Shown here in pieces: positions 50,301-61,182 of a stretch of 64,000 nt of DNA (position 1 is its first letter; each line of letters begins with the position of its first letter). The translations under genes were made by a program, and so were the position numbers. The DNA lies in the NCBI RefSeq assembly GCF_030867095.1, contig NC_081824.1, positions 118,676,162 to 118,740,161 on the forward strand, read 5' to 3'. The DNA is from Alligator mississippiensis (lineage: Eukaryota; Chordata; Crocodylia; Alligatoridae). The notes beneath the pieces were generated by a model, which was given only the letters and a program-made list of their open reading frames with translations, was not told the origin of the DNA and did not search any database.

Positions 50301-51227
50301 AGGCTCCCCTTCAAAGAGGGGGAGGCAAACTTACCTGCAAAGTGTTTGCAAGCTGCTTGTCTTGTTTGCTACCCCTGTTTGCTTGCTGTACGTTTACATT
50401 TTAGACATGGCTTGCTGCATATGTAGCTGCATTTCAGTGATGCATGTTTATAGATCTTTTTATAAAGCCCTCTGGACTAAAAGCATACCACCACGTACAG
50501 AAGTATTTCACCAACTTATTGCAGCACTCGCTTTCCCCCCTCAATATTATTTTATTCTCCCAACAATCTAGCTATAACACTGATTTATAAAAATATTGCA
50601 TACTTACCAGGACAGCGAATCATTACTTTATATTTAGAATAATTAGAGAAGTTATTTATTCTCTTTGAAGCATTCAAATGTAACAGCTAAGTCATATACC
50701 AACTATTAAAATGTTATGGGAAAAAGTTTATTTCTAAACAGGTTATCCTATATATCAGCTGCGAAGTTTCTTAAAACATCCTTGTAATCATGTGATATTA
50801 AACAATGTTATACACCACAACAGCCTAGATGTAATATTGGTTAATATCACATGATATTATAGATCTAATAATAGACAATTAGATAAAGTATGAGATTTCC
50901 AGCACTTCTAAATGCCAATAGAAAAACACTGTCCTTTTTCCACAGTTTATGGGAAAGAAGCTGGAGGAACTAAAAACCTTTCAGTAGAAAGCAACATGCT
51001 GAAATTATTTTACATTTTACAAGTGGTAGCTGGGAATCTGGAAGTTCACGTCTCGATTTACTGTGGCTACTTAAACATTGCATAAAATCAGCTAGAACAT
51101 CAAGGAGTAATTCTGTCCTGTAAAAATATGGAAACTGATAACATGAAGAAAAATATGTTTATCAACGTAGAGCAAAGGTAATTTTAATATCACTAAGGTT
51201 TTCGGGGTTTAAAAAATGATCACTGCT

Positions 51228-51720
51228 TTTACTTGAATCTAAGTCAACCCTGAATTTAAGACTACCTCCCCACTACAGCAGGGACGGCAGTGGCTGTGGG
51301 AGGGGTGGGTTTAGATGGCTCCTTAACCCTCTGCTTCCCCTGCAGCCTTCCTGCCCTGCCACCAACACCTGCTACAGCCTCTGCCTCTGCCTCTACTGTC
51401 AGAGGCTGCTTGGGCTCTGTTCCCTCCCAGAACACAGCATGTGGAAGCTGAGCCCTTGCTGGGTGGCAGCAGCGGCAGCACAGCTGACTGGGAGGGCAGA
51501 GGATGCTCTATGCCCAGGAGGGAATCCAGCCAGAGCTGGAGATAAGCTGTACCTGACAGAAAGGGGGGGAACAGAAGCTGCAGAGGGAAGCAGAGGAGGG
51601 GGATAGGGGGCAGGTGGCTGCTGCAGCTCTGACTCTGGCTTTGTATGTGAATACAAGATTAGGGGCATTTTCCCCCCATGCTGATGGGGGACACCTTGTC
51701 TTAGATTTGAGTAAATACTC
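51228..51720. mobile_element. Related inverted-repeat element
   Basis: The left end TTTTACTTGAATCTAAGTCA and the complement of the right end (AGTATTTACTCAAATCTAAG) are inverted repeats of the same type as at 53622 and 55371. The roughly 490-bp inside is GC-rich. It lies about 0.8 kb beyond the MAP3K5 stop codon. Confidence 0.5.
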
Positions 51721-52261
51721 AGTCTAAAATTTTCCTTTTAGTTTTATCCCATTACTCCTAGCTATTCCCTTATGCATTACAGTTTGAACGATTTAGAATC
51801 CTTTGAAATCAGGAAATTATCAAATTTTACTCTTAGATTCTCTTTATTTTTACCATGTATATCACAATAGATAGCTTTAGAACAAGCTAACATTACTATG
51901 GTTCAGGTGTATGCAACTGGTACAGTTCAGTAGTACATAAACAACTCTAAAACAAATGCACTGTAGAACTTAAGTTACCAAAAATAAACAATATTTAACT
52001 TTATGTCAGGCAGTAGGTAAAAACAATTATTGTAGGTTCTGTACACAAAAGAAAAAGTAGTAAGCTTTACATTATGATTGAATGTATGCAGTTGCACTGT
52101 AGAGTAAGGTATATTACAAGGAATGAACTTCAAAAATTGTCACATTTTGGTTTTGTTCCAGTGATGCACAATCACATGAAATCTGACATCAGGTTGTTGG
52201 GGGTGGGGGTTGGTAAAACTAATATATCTGCTTACTTTAAGATGTATTTTTAATTAAAGAT

Positions 52262-52491
52262 TTTATTTTGGAAAAAAGCTGTGTAAAAACATTTAAAATA
52301 AAATAATATTGAAGGTTGTTTACAGACTTCTTAGGGATTGTAGACATAAATGCAGTCAGGAAGCTGCAGTGTTTTTAACATTGGTAAACAAATACTGGAT
52401 TAAAGTGCAACAGTCTGACAGAACACCTGCTCTGTGCCGTAGAGGATTTCCTAATCTCTCTACAGAGAAGCAGAAACACACGTAGCCACCA
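52262..52491 (-). terminator. MAP3K5: MAP3K5 3' UTR up to a candidate poly(A) signal
   Basis: Downstream of the stop, the first clear minus-strand AATAAA is at 52267-52262. A second candidate AATAAA lies at 51848-51843, so the UTR could be about 0.23 or 0.65 kb long, or alternative. The stretch is AT-rich and without recognisable repeats, in contrast with the intergenic DNA below 51.7 kb. Without transcript data the choice of signal is uncertain. Confidence 0.45.
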
Positions 52492-52552
52492 TCAGGCATG
52501 CTTCTCTCGGAAGTCAGTGATGGCCTTCCAGAGCGTACACAGCATCCCTCCT
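52492..52552 (-). CDS. MAP3K5: MAP3K5 last coding exon with stop
   Basis: The terminal coding exon starts after acceptor TTTCTTTTCTAG. Its first A completes the split Arg, then GGMLCTLWKAITDFREKHA is followed by TGA at 52494-52492. This matches the end of human ASK1 (GGMLCTLWKAIIDF..., from memory), which closes the SAM-like domain. The last few residues differ from the human ones. Together the five exons give a continuous 200-residue C-terminus with no gaps in phase, so this is a living gene and not a retrocopy. Confidence 0.93.
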
Positions 52553-53363
52553 CTAGAAAAGAAAAACCACAAAGATACTTAGCTATTATGAAATGGTTCC
52601 CACTTCAAAACATTAGCTATTCTTTGATTTTTCTGCAGCAGTACTAATAAGTTTCATTCCACTCAAAGACGGCAAAAAAAACAAAATCAAAGTACTAAAA
52701 TGCAATTAAAAATAATTAAAAAGTAAATTCCTAAAAGATATTCTTGTTGATTTTATAAAGCAATCCCTCACTAACAATACACTGTAATGCACTAACTGTC
52801 CATAAAAATATAAACTAAATAAACTAAATAAAACTTTTAGCTAAAGTGATAATCGGGGCAAAAACTTTTGGTTTAGTTACAGGTACCGTTTTTATTTAAA
52901 TATGTTCGTGTAATTATAAGCTGCCTTGGTATGGTTATGCTGCAGTTTAGTTACATTGCAGCTGTATGACTTTACACAGTTTTCACAAAGATTCTGTAAT
53001 TTACTATTCTCAAAATGTTACATATTTTCTATGCATAATATTTGCTTATACAAAAGCAAGTATTCAGAGAAAAATATCTCAAGGCAATATGTTGCTGCTT
53101 TACTGTGCAAGATATATTTTCATAAACAAATCAAACTAAGACATTTAAAAAAATGTTTTTAATAAAGTGTGCTAGTATATTGTCAAAGAGTGCCTCAGTG
53201 ACTTCAGTAATCCTGAATACTGTTTATTAGGTTTTAGAGTATTCTTTTAATGTAAGAAGACCTTCAGAATATCAGTTACAATGTGCCAGGAGCTATATTA
53301 AGCAAAATAACTACTATATTTCAGCAGTTTGCAATTCATTTTAATAAATAGAATGGGGAGTAC

Positions 53364-53440
53364 CTCAGTCTCAGGCTTTTCAGATCATCTCGTGTAACAT
53401 AGCAGCGAACATCCGTTAGTGTATAGTTTTCTGCCAAGAA
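53364..53440 (-). CDS. MAP3K5: MAP3K5 exon: middle of the SAM-like domain
   Basis: This 77-nt exon follows a good pyrimidine-rich acceptor (TTCTTTTTAG) and starts in phase 0. It encodes 25 residues, FLAENYTLTDVRCYV then TRDDLKSLRL, plus AG of a split Arg. The human counterpart is FLAEDYTLLDVLYYVTRDDLK (two stretches joined, recalled). Changes such as Leu-Tyr to Arg-Cys are substitutions within an open frame. The donor AG|GTACTC is weaker than consensus, but the phase match to the terminal exon is exact. Confidence 0.92.
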
Positions 53441-53621
53441 CTAAAAAGAACAAGGTCCTTTCTGAAAGTTTCATCAGGAATATCAATTTATTTTATGTCA
53501 CAACATTTACCTCAGGCATTTTAAAACCCAAGTTTTGAATTTAGAGTGAATAAAGGATTCGACCAAACTATGGTATCTGTATTGATTGATATGTTTAATG
53601 TTATTGCTTGGTTTATATAAG

Positions 53622-55371
53622 TACCGTATTTACACAAATCCAATCCACATGGGAGAAAAAGCCTAGTCTTGGATTTCACTACTGGCCTGGGGCAGACAGC
53701 GGCTCAGCTCACGCTTTGGTCCCAGACCCCTGGTTTGAAGCTGGAGCTGAGCTGCCACCTGCCCTGGGCCAGAGCAGCCCATTTAGTAGGGGAGGGGACA
53801 GCCCCTGTGGCTGAGGAGTGCAGGGGAGACAGGAACCTGCAGCCTGCCTTTCTATGCCTGCATCTGCTAGGCTGGCCCTGTTTTATACTGGACCATCCTG
53901 TTTTAAAACCCTTTGTCCCCCGTCTGTTTCTGCATGAGGAATGGACTGCATGAAGTCCTGTTTTTCAGTTAATTGGTAGAAATAAATGTCAATTATTTGT
54001 CCTCACAATTCTATTAGCTGTGCTTAGAAGTAGGGTGGTACACAGCCAGGAGGAGCAGGGTTCCCAGCTAGGGAGGGAAGGAGGGAAGAGAGAGGAGGAG
54101 CAGCCATGGCTGCAGTGCAGTTGCAGGCATAGCAAGAATGGAGGCACTGCTGTGTGCCTGAGCATCTTGACCCTGGGTAGGCCTGGGCCCTGCAGCCAGG
54201 GCCAGGGCAGCTGATCTGCACATGCCCCCCACCCCCGCACCGCCACAAGGTAATGGTTTTGAGAGCAAGTAGTGGAGCACTGCATTTGTATCTGCTGGAA
54301 CACCATTGGGACTGGAAGGAGGCTCTTGTCACCATCTTCGCACCCACAAAGCAGCCAGCTAAGTCCCTGAGGTGTCCTGCTGTATGGGGTGGCAAGGCTT
54401 TGAACAGAGGGACCTCTGGGCTCCTGGGCCAGCTCACTAAGGCATTGTTTCTCCTCTGGGACAGGCGAACCTGTCTGTCTCCTGGGGAAGAAAGGGTCCC
54501 ACTGGCTGTGCTGCCATAGGCATCCAATGCTCTATGACTCCACTTAGCCTAGCTCTGACCAAAATGTGACCAGGGCAGATTTCCAGGCACCAAGTGTATA
54601 ATAATTACTTTTTATTAATTTGGTACTCATGAACAGAATTGCTATTGTCTGCATTCAATGTCATTAAAAGTGCAAAATAAAAGAGAATTAATATTTTATT
54701 ATAGAAGTCAGCAATAAGCCAAGGCAGATGCTATTTCCCCCATCTGTTTGTGGTGGTCTTGCCCCTTGCTACTGACTGGCAAAGAGGCCTGGTGGCACCA
54801 CCCCTCACTGCTGATTGGCCAAAGTGGCAGCCCCACCTTTCACCACTGATTGGCCAAGGGGGTGGTCCCACCCTGCACAAAGGGGATTTCCTGTATTCTG
54901 GGGATGCATCAGTGGTCACCCTAAGCCTGTTACTCCACCTCCCTTCCCCCTTACCTCTGTTACAGCTCTAGTTCCTTGAGCCCCGACCCGGCTGGAAATG
55001 GGAGGTGCCACTGCTTTTCCCTGGCTGGGCTGGGGCCACCGCTGCTGCCGACTGCCCCAGAGAAGCAGAGCTGCAGCAGAAGGTAAGGGAGGGGTGGGCA
55101 AGGAGTAGGGGGCAGGCCACAGGGGGTGAGGGAGGCAGGCAGCAAGGGGACAAGCATGGGGCAGGGGTCTGACCCCTGGCACCTCACCACTGCTTTCCCT
55201 GCCACAGCAGTGCAGGGGATGAGTTTAAGATTACCTCCCCACCCCAAAATTAGACTCTATAAATGGGAAATTATAATAAATATATAATTTTGCATGTATA
55301 GAATCAAATTACTTGGGGGAGGGGGTTGTCTTAAATTCAAAGAGGTGTCTTGGGTTTAGGTAAATATGGTA
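53622..55371. mobile_element. 1.75-kb terminal-inverted-repeat element in a MAP3K5 intron
   Basis: The left end TACCGTATTTACACAAATCC and the complement of the right end TACCATATTTACCTAAACCC form matching inverted ends. The last 170 bp are shared with 63770-63938 and 10770-10915, so this is a dispersed family. The inside is GC-rich, with a tandem repeat at 54757-54872. I found no transposase. I cannot name the family. Confidence 0.6.
54757..54872. repeat. Tandem repeat, about 45-bp unit
   Basis: The block cac(t/c)(g/a)ctgattggccaa followed by a ggtgg...ccacc segment occurs about three times in a row (actgactggcaaagaggcct, actgctgattggccaaagtg, accactgattggccaagggg). Confidence 0.6.
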
Positions 55372-55599
55372 TATTTTGTCCATTTTATTTTTCATTTTTA
55401 ATACAATATAAGTGCCTAATCTTTATACAGGATGTGGTTTATCTGCAGGGTACATTTACATTCTATAGTTACTCAGCTTTTCTGTTTTAACTGGCATTTT
55501 AATAGACTTCACTAATTTCTTCATTATCTGAGACATTAATGAATCGTCTTCGGTGCTCTTTAGTAACCAGTATAAGAATCATTTTAGCAGGGAAACAGA

Positions 55600-55770
55600 A
55601 AGAGAGAGGCTGACACTGATGTTTTCAAAGGTGGCCCCTACATTTTGGTACTTCAGTTTCTGGGTACCTAACTTTAAGATACCTTGCAATGCAACTCCCA
55701 CAGATGCTAAGCACTCACATCTCACTGAAGCCAGCTAAAATTGTGAGATAACAGCACTTCTGATTCTACT
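55600..55770. repeat. Old dispersed amniote repeat
   Basis: Words such as ctgggtacctaactttaaga, tgctaagcactcacatctca and acagcacttctgatt form a pattern of a widespread sauropsid repeat (memory). Its class is uncertain. Confidence 0.4.
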
Positions 55771-56218
55771 TCTTCACTGCAAAGTAGGTCTTTATTTTTG
55801 CAGCTCGATTGCAATCTCAATGTAAAATCACGGTGGAATCACAGCAGAGACCAGGCAAAGGTAATTTATTACCTCGAGGTTGAGGTCAAACTGTACTCTG
55901 AATCTGATGCTTAAGTTTAGCTGGAGGCCAGAAGCTGATGGCATTCAAAACAATGTTGAAAAATGGTGAACTTAAGCAATATTTTTCTTTCCTAGTGTGA
56001 CAAATGCAATTGTGCCTTAGCTAGAGAGATGAATTACTACCCAAAGACTGTTTTTTATCATAATCTTTGCATTTTTACCCTTTTCCCACCCTTACATATG
56101 ATCACATCTCCTTCAAAAATTGTTAAAATAATTCCAGGGTTTTGGTTTTTTTCTAAGTCCTATGAAAACTAGCACATTGCTGCCACATCATAAACTGAAT
56201 AGAAAATAAAATTCCTAC

Positions 56219-56331
56219 CCTGTTGATAGTGTCTTCATCTGCTCCATAAACTCTTAGCCAGTTTACAAGATCAGGGTCCTCAGACCCTGTGCCAGACAGA
56301 TTAAGGTGAGCAACAGACAATCCAGGAATAT
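56219..56331 (-). CDS. MAP3K5: MAP3K5 exon: start of the SAM-like domain
   Basis: This 113-nt exon lies between acceptor GATCTAG and donor AGG|GTAGGA. Two bases complete an Asp codon (human has Glu here), followed by 37 residues from IPGLSVAHLNLSG to WLRVYGADEDTINR, leaving in phase 0. The segment LVNWLRVYGADEDTINR is the first half of the C-terminal SAM-like domain of ASK1 (human DWLRVNGADEDTISR, from memory). The N-terminal half of the exon has diverged more than the SAM part. The domain continues into the exon at 53440. Confidence 0.92.
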
Positions 56332-56511
56332 CTAGATCAAAATTTTGAGAAAAGATTAGGTATTTTAAAAGTGTTTGTTTTTTCTTGTTGTTGTTTTTTT
56401 TTTTTTAAACCTCAGGAAATATTGTCCTCAGTAATCCCATTCTGTCTAAAAAAATCTGTCCCATGTTACCCTAACTGCTAACACCACTCAGATCAAATCC
56501 TGCACCATTTA

Positions 56512-57687
56512 TAGATTCATAGATGTTAGGGTCGGAAGGGACCTCAATAGATCATCGAGTCCAACCCCCTACATAAGCAGGAAAGAGTGCTGGGTCTAGA
56601 TGATCCCAGCTAGATACTCATCTAACCTCCTCTTGAAGACCCCCAGGGTAGGGGAGAGCACCACCTCCCTTGGGAGCCCGTTCCAGACCTTGGCCACTCG
56701 AACTGTGAAGAAGTTCTTCCTAATGTCCAATCTAAATCTGCTCTCTGTTAGCTTGTGGCCATTGTTTCTTGTAACCCCCGGGGGCGCCTTGGTGAATAAA
56801 TACTCACCAATTCCCTTCTGTGCCCCCGTGATGAACTTATAGGCAGCCACAAGGTCGCCTCTCAACCTTTTCTTGCGGAGGCTGAAAAGATCCAGTTTCT
56901 CTAGTCTCTCCTCATAGGGCTTGGTCTGCAGGCCCTTGACCATACGAGTTGCCCTTCTCTGGACCCTCTCCAGGTTATCCGCATCCTTCTTGAAGTGTGG
57001 CGCCCAGAATTGCACGCAGTACTCCAACTGCGGTCTGACCAGCGCCCTATAGAGGGGAAGTATCACCTCCCTGGACCTATTTGTCATGCATCTGCTGATG
57101 CACGATAAAGTGCCATTGGCTTTTCTGATGGCTTCGTCACACTGCCGGCTCATGTTCATCTTGGAGTCCACTAGGACTCCAAGATCCCTTTCCACCTCTG
57201 TGCCACCCAGCAGGTCATTCCCTAGGCTGTAGGTGTGCTGGACATTTTTCCTCCCTAGGTGCAGCACTTTGCATTTCTCCTTGTTGAACTGCATCCTGTT
57301 GTTTTCTGCCCACTTGTCCAACCTATCCAGGTCTGCCTGCAGCTGTTCCCTGCCCTCCGGCGTGTCCACTTCTCCCCATAGCTTTGTGTCATCTGCAAAC
57401 TTGGACAGAGTACATTTGACTCCCTCGTCCAAGTCACTGATGAAGACATTAAAGAGTATCGGTCCAAGGACCGAGCCCTGCGGGACCCCACTGCCCACAC
57501 CCTTCCAGGTTGAGACCGACCCATCCACCACGACTCTTTGGGTGCGACCCTCTAGCCAATTCACCACCCACCGGACTGTGGAGTCATCCACATCACAGCC
57601 TCTTAGCTTGTTCACCAGTATGCGGTGGGATACCGTATTGAAGGCCTTCCTGAAGTCTAAAGGCCTTCCTGAAGTCTAAAGGCCTTT
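56512..57687 (-). mobile_element. CR1 LINE, 5'-truncated, in a MAP3K5 intron
   Basis: The 3' tail begins at 56512 (tagattcatagatgttagggtcgg). The open frame 57615-56596 has 339 codons, with motif [11 protein letters not shown] (residues 43-52), FADD at 73-76 and intact CR1 C-terminal blocks. Reading upstream in frame reaches LDFRKAFNTVSH, motif A, where the element stops. Exactly there, a 19-bp unit is repeated in tandem (57641-57687). The copy is close to the one at 12.0 kb but not identical. It is in the same orientation as the host gene, between two SAM-encoding exons. Confidence 0.93.
57641..57687. repeat. 19-bp tandem duplication at a CR1 5' junction
   Basis: The unit aaggccttcctgaagtcta occurs twice in full (57641-57659 and 57660-57678), plus nine bases. 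In the CR1 sense it encodes the LDFRKAF part of RT motif A. The element ends here. Confidence 0.85.
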
Positions 57688-58409
57688 ATTTAGGGCTTTA
57701 TCTACACACAATTCTTATCTCAATTTAACTGTTATTTTTCTACTAAGAAGTAGTTAAAAAGCAGTACAAGCCCTAGTTTACATGTTTTTAGCAAAAGAAG
57801 TCCTATAGCAAAACATCCAATTCCTTTCCCAGAAAAGAATAAATAGGCCAGTACACTATACCATCTATATTTCAGCATGACTGCATCTGGGCTGGGTGGT
57901 TCTTCCGATTTAACTAAGCCATATAGCTAAAGCTGTGCCATTGGTGTGTGCAAACAAGGCCTTAGACATGACCTATACTAACTTTAATAAAACTTTACCC
58001 AAGTAAGACTGCAGGATCTATGCCATTTTTATAATACTAATTTTTTAAGGGTTTCCATTTTGTTATAAAATGGATCCCATGGTAACATATGCAAGAACCA
58101 CCACCCCTGCTAAAAATAAGATTTGTATTCTTACAGCTTGTTCAGTAGTGTCTCTATTTCTCTCTCCTCCCTCTGTCTCAAATATGGCCACTTTCCCACT
58201 AAGTCCTCTTCTCAGGCTTCCATTTTTTCTTTCCTCAATGCCCGTTTGATGAACATATTGCTTTACGACTACATAGAAAGGGATTCTTCAGTTTTGTATC
58301 AATTTACAGTGCTGCTGAATCAGCCAGTAACATTGCTGCTACACTCACTGCTCCTTTTCCAAGGAAAATGTATAACTTTATCAATTCATACGTTGCAGCC
58401 TCATATACA

Positions 58410-58480
58410 GGGTGAAATTCTGGCCTCATTGAAGCCAGGGACAAAACTCCCATTAAGTTCACAGGGCTGAGATTTCACCC
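58410..58480. repeat. 71-bp palindromic repeat
   Basis: Starts GGGTGAAATTCTGGCCTCAT and its complemented end reads GGGTGAAATCTCAGCCCTGT, giving a short imperfect hairpin. It resembles a small palindromic repeat common in sauropsid genomes (memory). Confidence 0.6.
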
Positions 58481-58680
58481 ACACTAGATAAATATCATGT
58501 ACCTAATAAAAAATTCAGAATTCTGGTTTGTTACCTCTAAGACCACCAAATTCTCTGTTCACCAAATAGCTGTTATTAGTGTGTTCCTCGTGTGTCTGAG
58601 GACCAGCCACTGACAACCTCAGTCTCTCAGACTTCTTATATCAATTCCAAAGCATTTTCAGCTTTTGCCTTAAGAGACTA

Positions 58681-58930
58681 CAGGCAACCCCTGCTTAACA
58701 CTGTTTTGCTTAGCACCATTTCGCCATAACGTTCATTTAAAATTGACACCCGATTTCACTTAGCACTCAGGGAGTTTCGTTATAACGCTCACAGTCACCA
58801 TCTTGGGTCATTAAAAACAATTGCGTTGCCATCTTGGGTCGTCAAATACTTTTGGTTTTGCTTAACATTCATTTCGCTTAACACTTGGTTTTTCAGGAAC
58901 CAATTAAGAGTGCTAAGCAGGGGTTGCCTG
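58681..58930. mobile_element. 250-bp pogo/Tigger-like MITE with TA target duplication
   Basis: The ends CAGGCAACCCCTGCTTAACA and, complemented, CAGGCAACCCCTGCTTAGCA match at 19 of 20 bases. The element is bounded by TA on both sides (58679-58680 and 58931-58932). The inside repeats gcttagcac and ttcgccataacg-like words, and ttcaggaaccaatt precedes the right end. It has no coding capacity and would need a transposase from elsewhere. Confidence 0.85.
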
Positions 58931-59322
58931 TACACACAACTCTGCAACTTAATTTCACATAACAAGCTTTAGGGCGTTTATATTTTTTTTAATACGACAA
59001 TTTGAATAGTTTATTAACTCAGTGAACATACATATATGCAATGCAACTAAGTCAGTGAAATTTGGAAAAAAACACTTAAAAATTAAAGAAATCAAGCAAG
59101 GTAAGACCCCTGTGTTCTCCCATAACGTATAACCCAAAGAAACAAAATTTATGTCAACTGCACGTGGTCTTACTTCAAATCAGAACCCCCCCTGTGAGAA
59201 ACATGGTAAAAAGCCTTTTTGGACACAGGGACAGCAACATTTTAATAGTTTGACTTCTACATTCTTTGTAGTTAGTTGCCTTATAAGCCAGTTCCTTTTG
59301 AAATCTCTACTCATACAGTTAC

Positions 59323-59435
59323 CTATTGGCTGTGACTTTAGCTTCAAGTTTTTGATCTCTTGATTCCTTTCTTCTATAGCTTGTTGTAAAAGGACTTGAA
59401 ATTCTCTCTCCTTCTGAACTAACTCTTCCAGCAGC
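59323..59435 (-). CDS. MAP3K5: MAP3K5 exon: C-terminal coiled coil
   Basis: This 113-nt exon lies between acceptor TTTTCTCTGCAG and donor AG|GTAACTG. Its first base completes the Arg begun in the previous exon. It then encodes 37 residues starting LLEELVQKEREFQVLL and ending LKLKSQPI, plus one base. The heptad-like pattern of Leu/Val/Ile among many Glu, Gln and Lys residues is the C-terminal coiled coil of ASK-family kinases, which promotes self-association. It corresponds to human LLEELVRKEKELQ (recalled, not searched). The exon is continuous in phase with both neighbours and shows no stop or frameshift. Confidence 0.94.
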
Positions 59436-60370
59436 CTGCAGAGAAAAGGCAGTAGAGAGTTTCTTAATTTAAAGTTGTATTCAGAGAGAAGCCAATATCA
59501 AACTAGTAGCACTGGAAACTAGGATCACCATAGTGATATTTGAAATAGCCATAACTAATTATGAAACTTAAGTGACAATAGACTTTTCCACCCTTTGCTA
59601 ATACATTGGTTAAAGATTTATAATAGGAATGTAACTATAATAAGTGGTTCTTAAAGCTGCAGCATTTCAATAAAACTAGCTTTCAACATTTATACTAAAC
59701 AGAAGCTTCACAGTAACTTTCAATAAAGTTTCACCACAGCATTCCCACTTTTAAACTCAGATTGGTCCTAAAGAAAAAAACAAAACAGCCAAGAGGAAGT
59801 GATTTGCAGGGTCAAGGGTCAAAACCAGGAGAGGACACCAGGCTTGCTGAGACTTTGAAACATAAACCTTTATAGGGCATACTACAAGGTATACCCAACT
59901 CCAAAAGGAGTCTGTGAAGACAGTAATCATAGTGGCAGACACAGGAGGTCAGGAAGTGTAGTGGGAATATAGCGATGTCTACAATTTTGGAAGTGATGGC
60001 AAATCTAGCTTGACTCCATTCCTCCACTCAGAGCACCAAGCCTAGTACTGGGCCCCGAAGTGGGAAGATGAGGAACAAACTTTTTAAATCCTCTCCTAAA
60101 ACCTAGAGGATTAGGACTTTAGGTTTAGGATTTAGTTTAGAGAGGTCTTTAGTAGCTGACTTCATGACATTTGTAAGCACACACATTATGTTATAATACA
60201 ACTTAGTGCTGAAAGTCCAATGGAGCTTCTGTATAATCTCTTTTCATATTGCAGCAAAAAGGAAAATGAAACCATTCAAAGGCAACAGAGCTTAAATTGA
60301 TAAAAGGAAATAACTCCATCAAAATGCAGAATTTAAATATGAAAATTATTGCCACTATTTAGTATTTCCA

Positions 60371-61182
60371 TACTTTCTTGCACGTAACACCCTGTGTATA
60401 GTGCACACCTTGATTTTCAAGGGGAGTCTGAAGAAAAAAAAGATTTTTGACTGAGGTAAGTAAGCTACAGCAGCTAGGGAGCTAAGCCTGCTGCCAGCCC
60501 CATGCACCGGGTGGGCCTCCAAACCAACTTGGCACGTTGGGTCCAGGACTGCATGCTGGGTCTGATCCTATGCACCAGTTGGGGAGCCAGATTTTGGGTC
60601 TGACCCCAGGGTAGCAAGCCTGGGACCATACACTGGGCCCAGGGCTCAGAAACCACATGCTACATCCAACCCGATGTGCTGGCTCCAGAGCTGCATCCCA
60701 GTTGTGAACCTAGTAGGCGACCCTGGAGCTAGTGCATGGTCCTGACTTGTAGCACCAGGTCTCACCCAGCACACAGTTCTGGTCTTGGCACGCCAGGTCT
60801 GAACTAGCATGAGGCTCCAGAGCCAGTGTGTGGGGTTGGCCCTGCCATGACAGGTCAGGAGCTGTATGCTGGATTGGATTTGGACCCTTGGGTCCAGATG
60901 CAGACCAATCCCACAAGCTGGCCTGATCTGGTGCAGACTGGGAAGGGGCTTCCTACATGTCTGTAAATTTGGGGAGGGAGGGGCAAGGGGGTTGTGGTAC
61001 AACTGTTAATTGCCATGGCTCCCAGAGCTACAGCAATTAATGCTCCCACTGCCCAGTCTCCCACCCCCTGCCAAATTTTTGGAACTGTGGAAATTCCTTT
61101 TCCACACACATAATATGCACCTTAATTTTCCCCAGCTGGTTTTAGGTGAAATGGTGTAGGTAATATGCAAGAAAATAAGGTA
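60371..61182. mobile_element. 812-bp terminal-inverted-repeat element
   Basis: The left end TACTTTCTTGCACGTAACAC and the complement of the right end TACCTTATTTTCTTGCATAT are alignable inverted repeats. The core 60480-60920 is a degenerate tandem of words such as gggtctgaccc, ctccagagc and catgctggg. No coding function was seen. Confidence 0.45.

Larger units (their letters stand above)
40251..52261. other. MAP7-MAP3K5 intergenic region
   Basis: The gap between the MAP7 promoter and the MAP3K5 3' end holds no recognised host gene. Two long decayed CR1 copies (40.5-42.5 and 45.9-50.2 kb), a 1.6-kb inverted-repeat element and smaller repeats make up most of it. The stretches 40250-40500, 44200-45890 and 50300-51220 show no recognisable feature beyond short chance frames. 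Confidence 0.6.
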
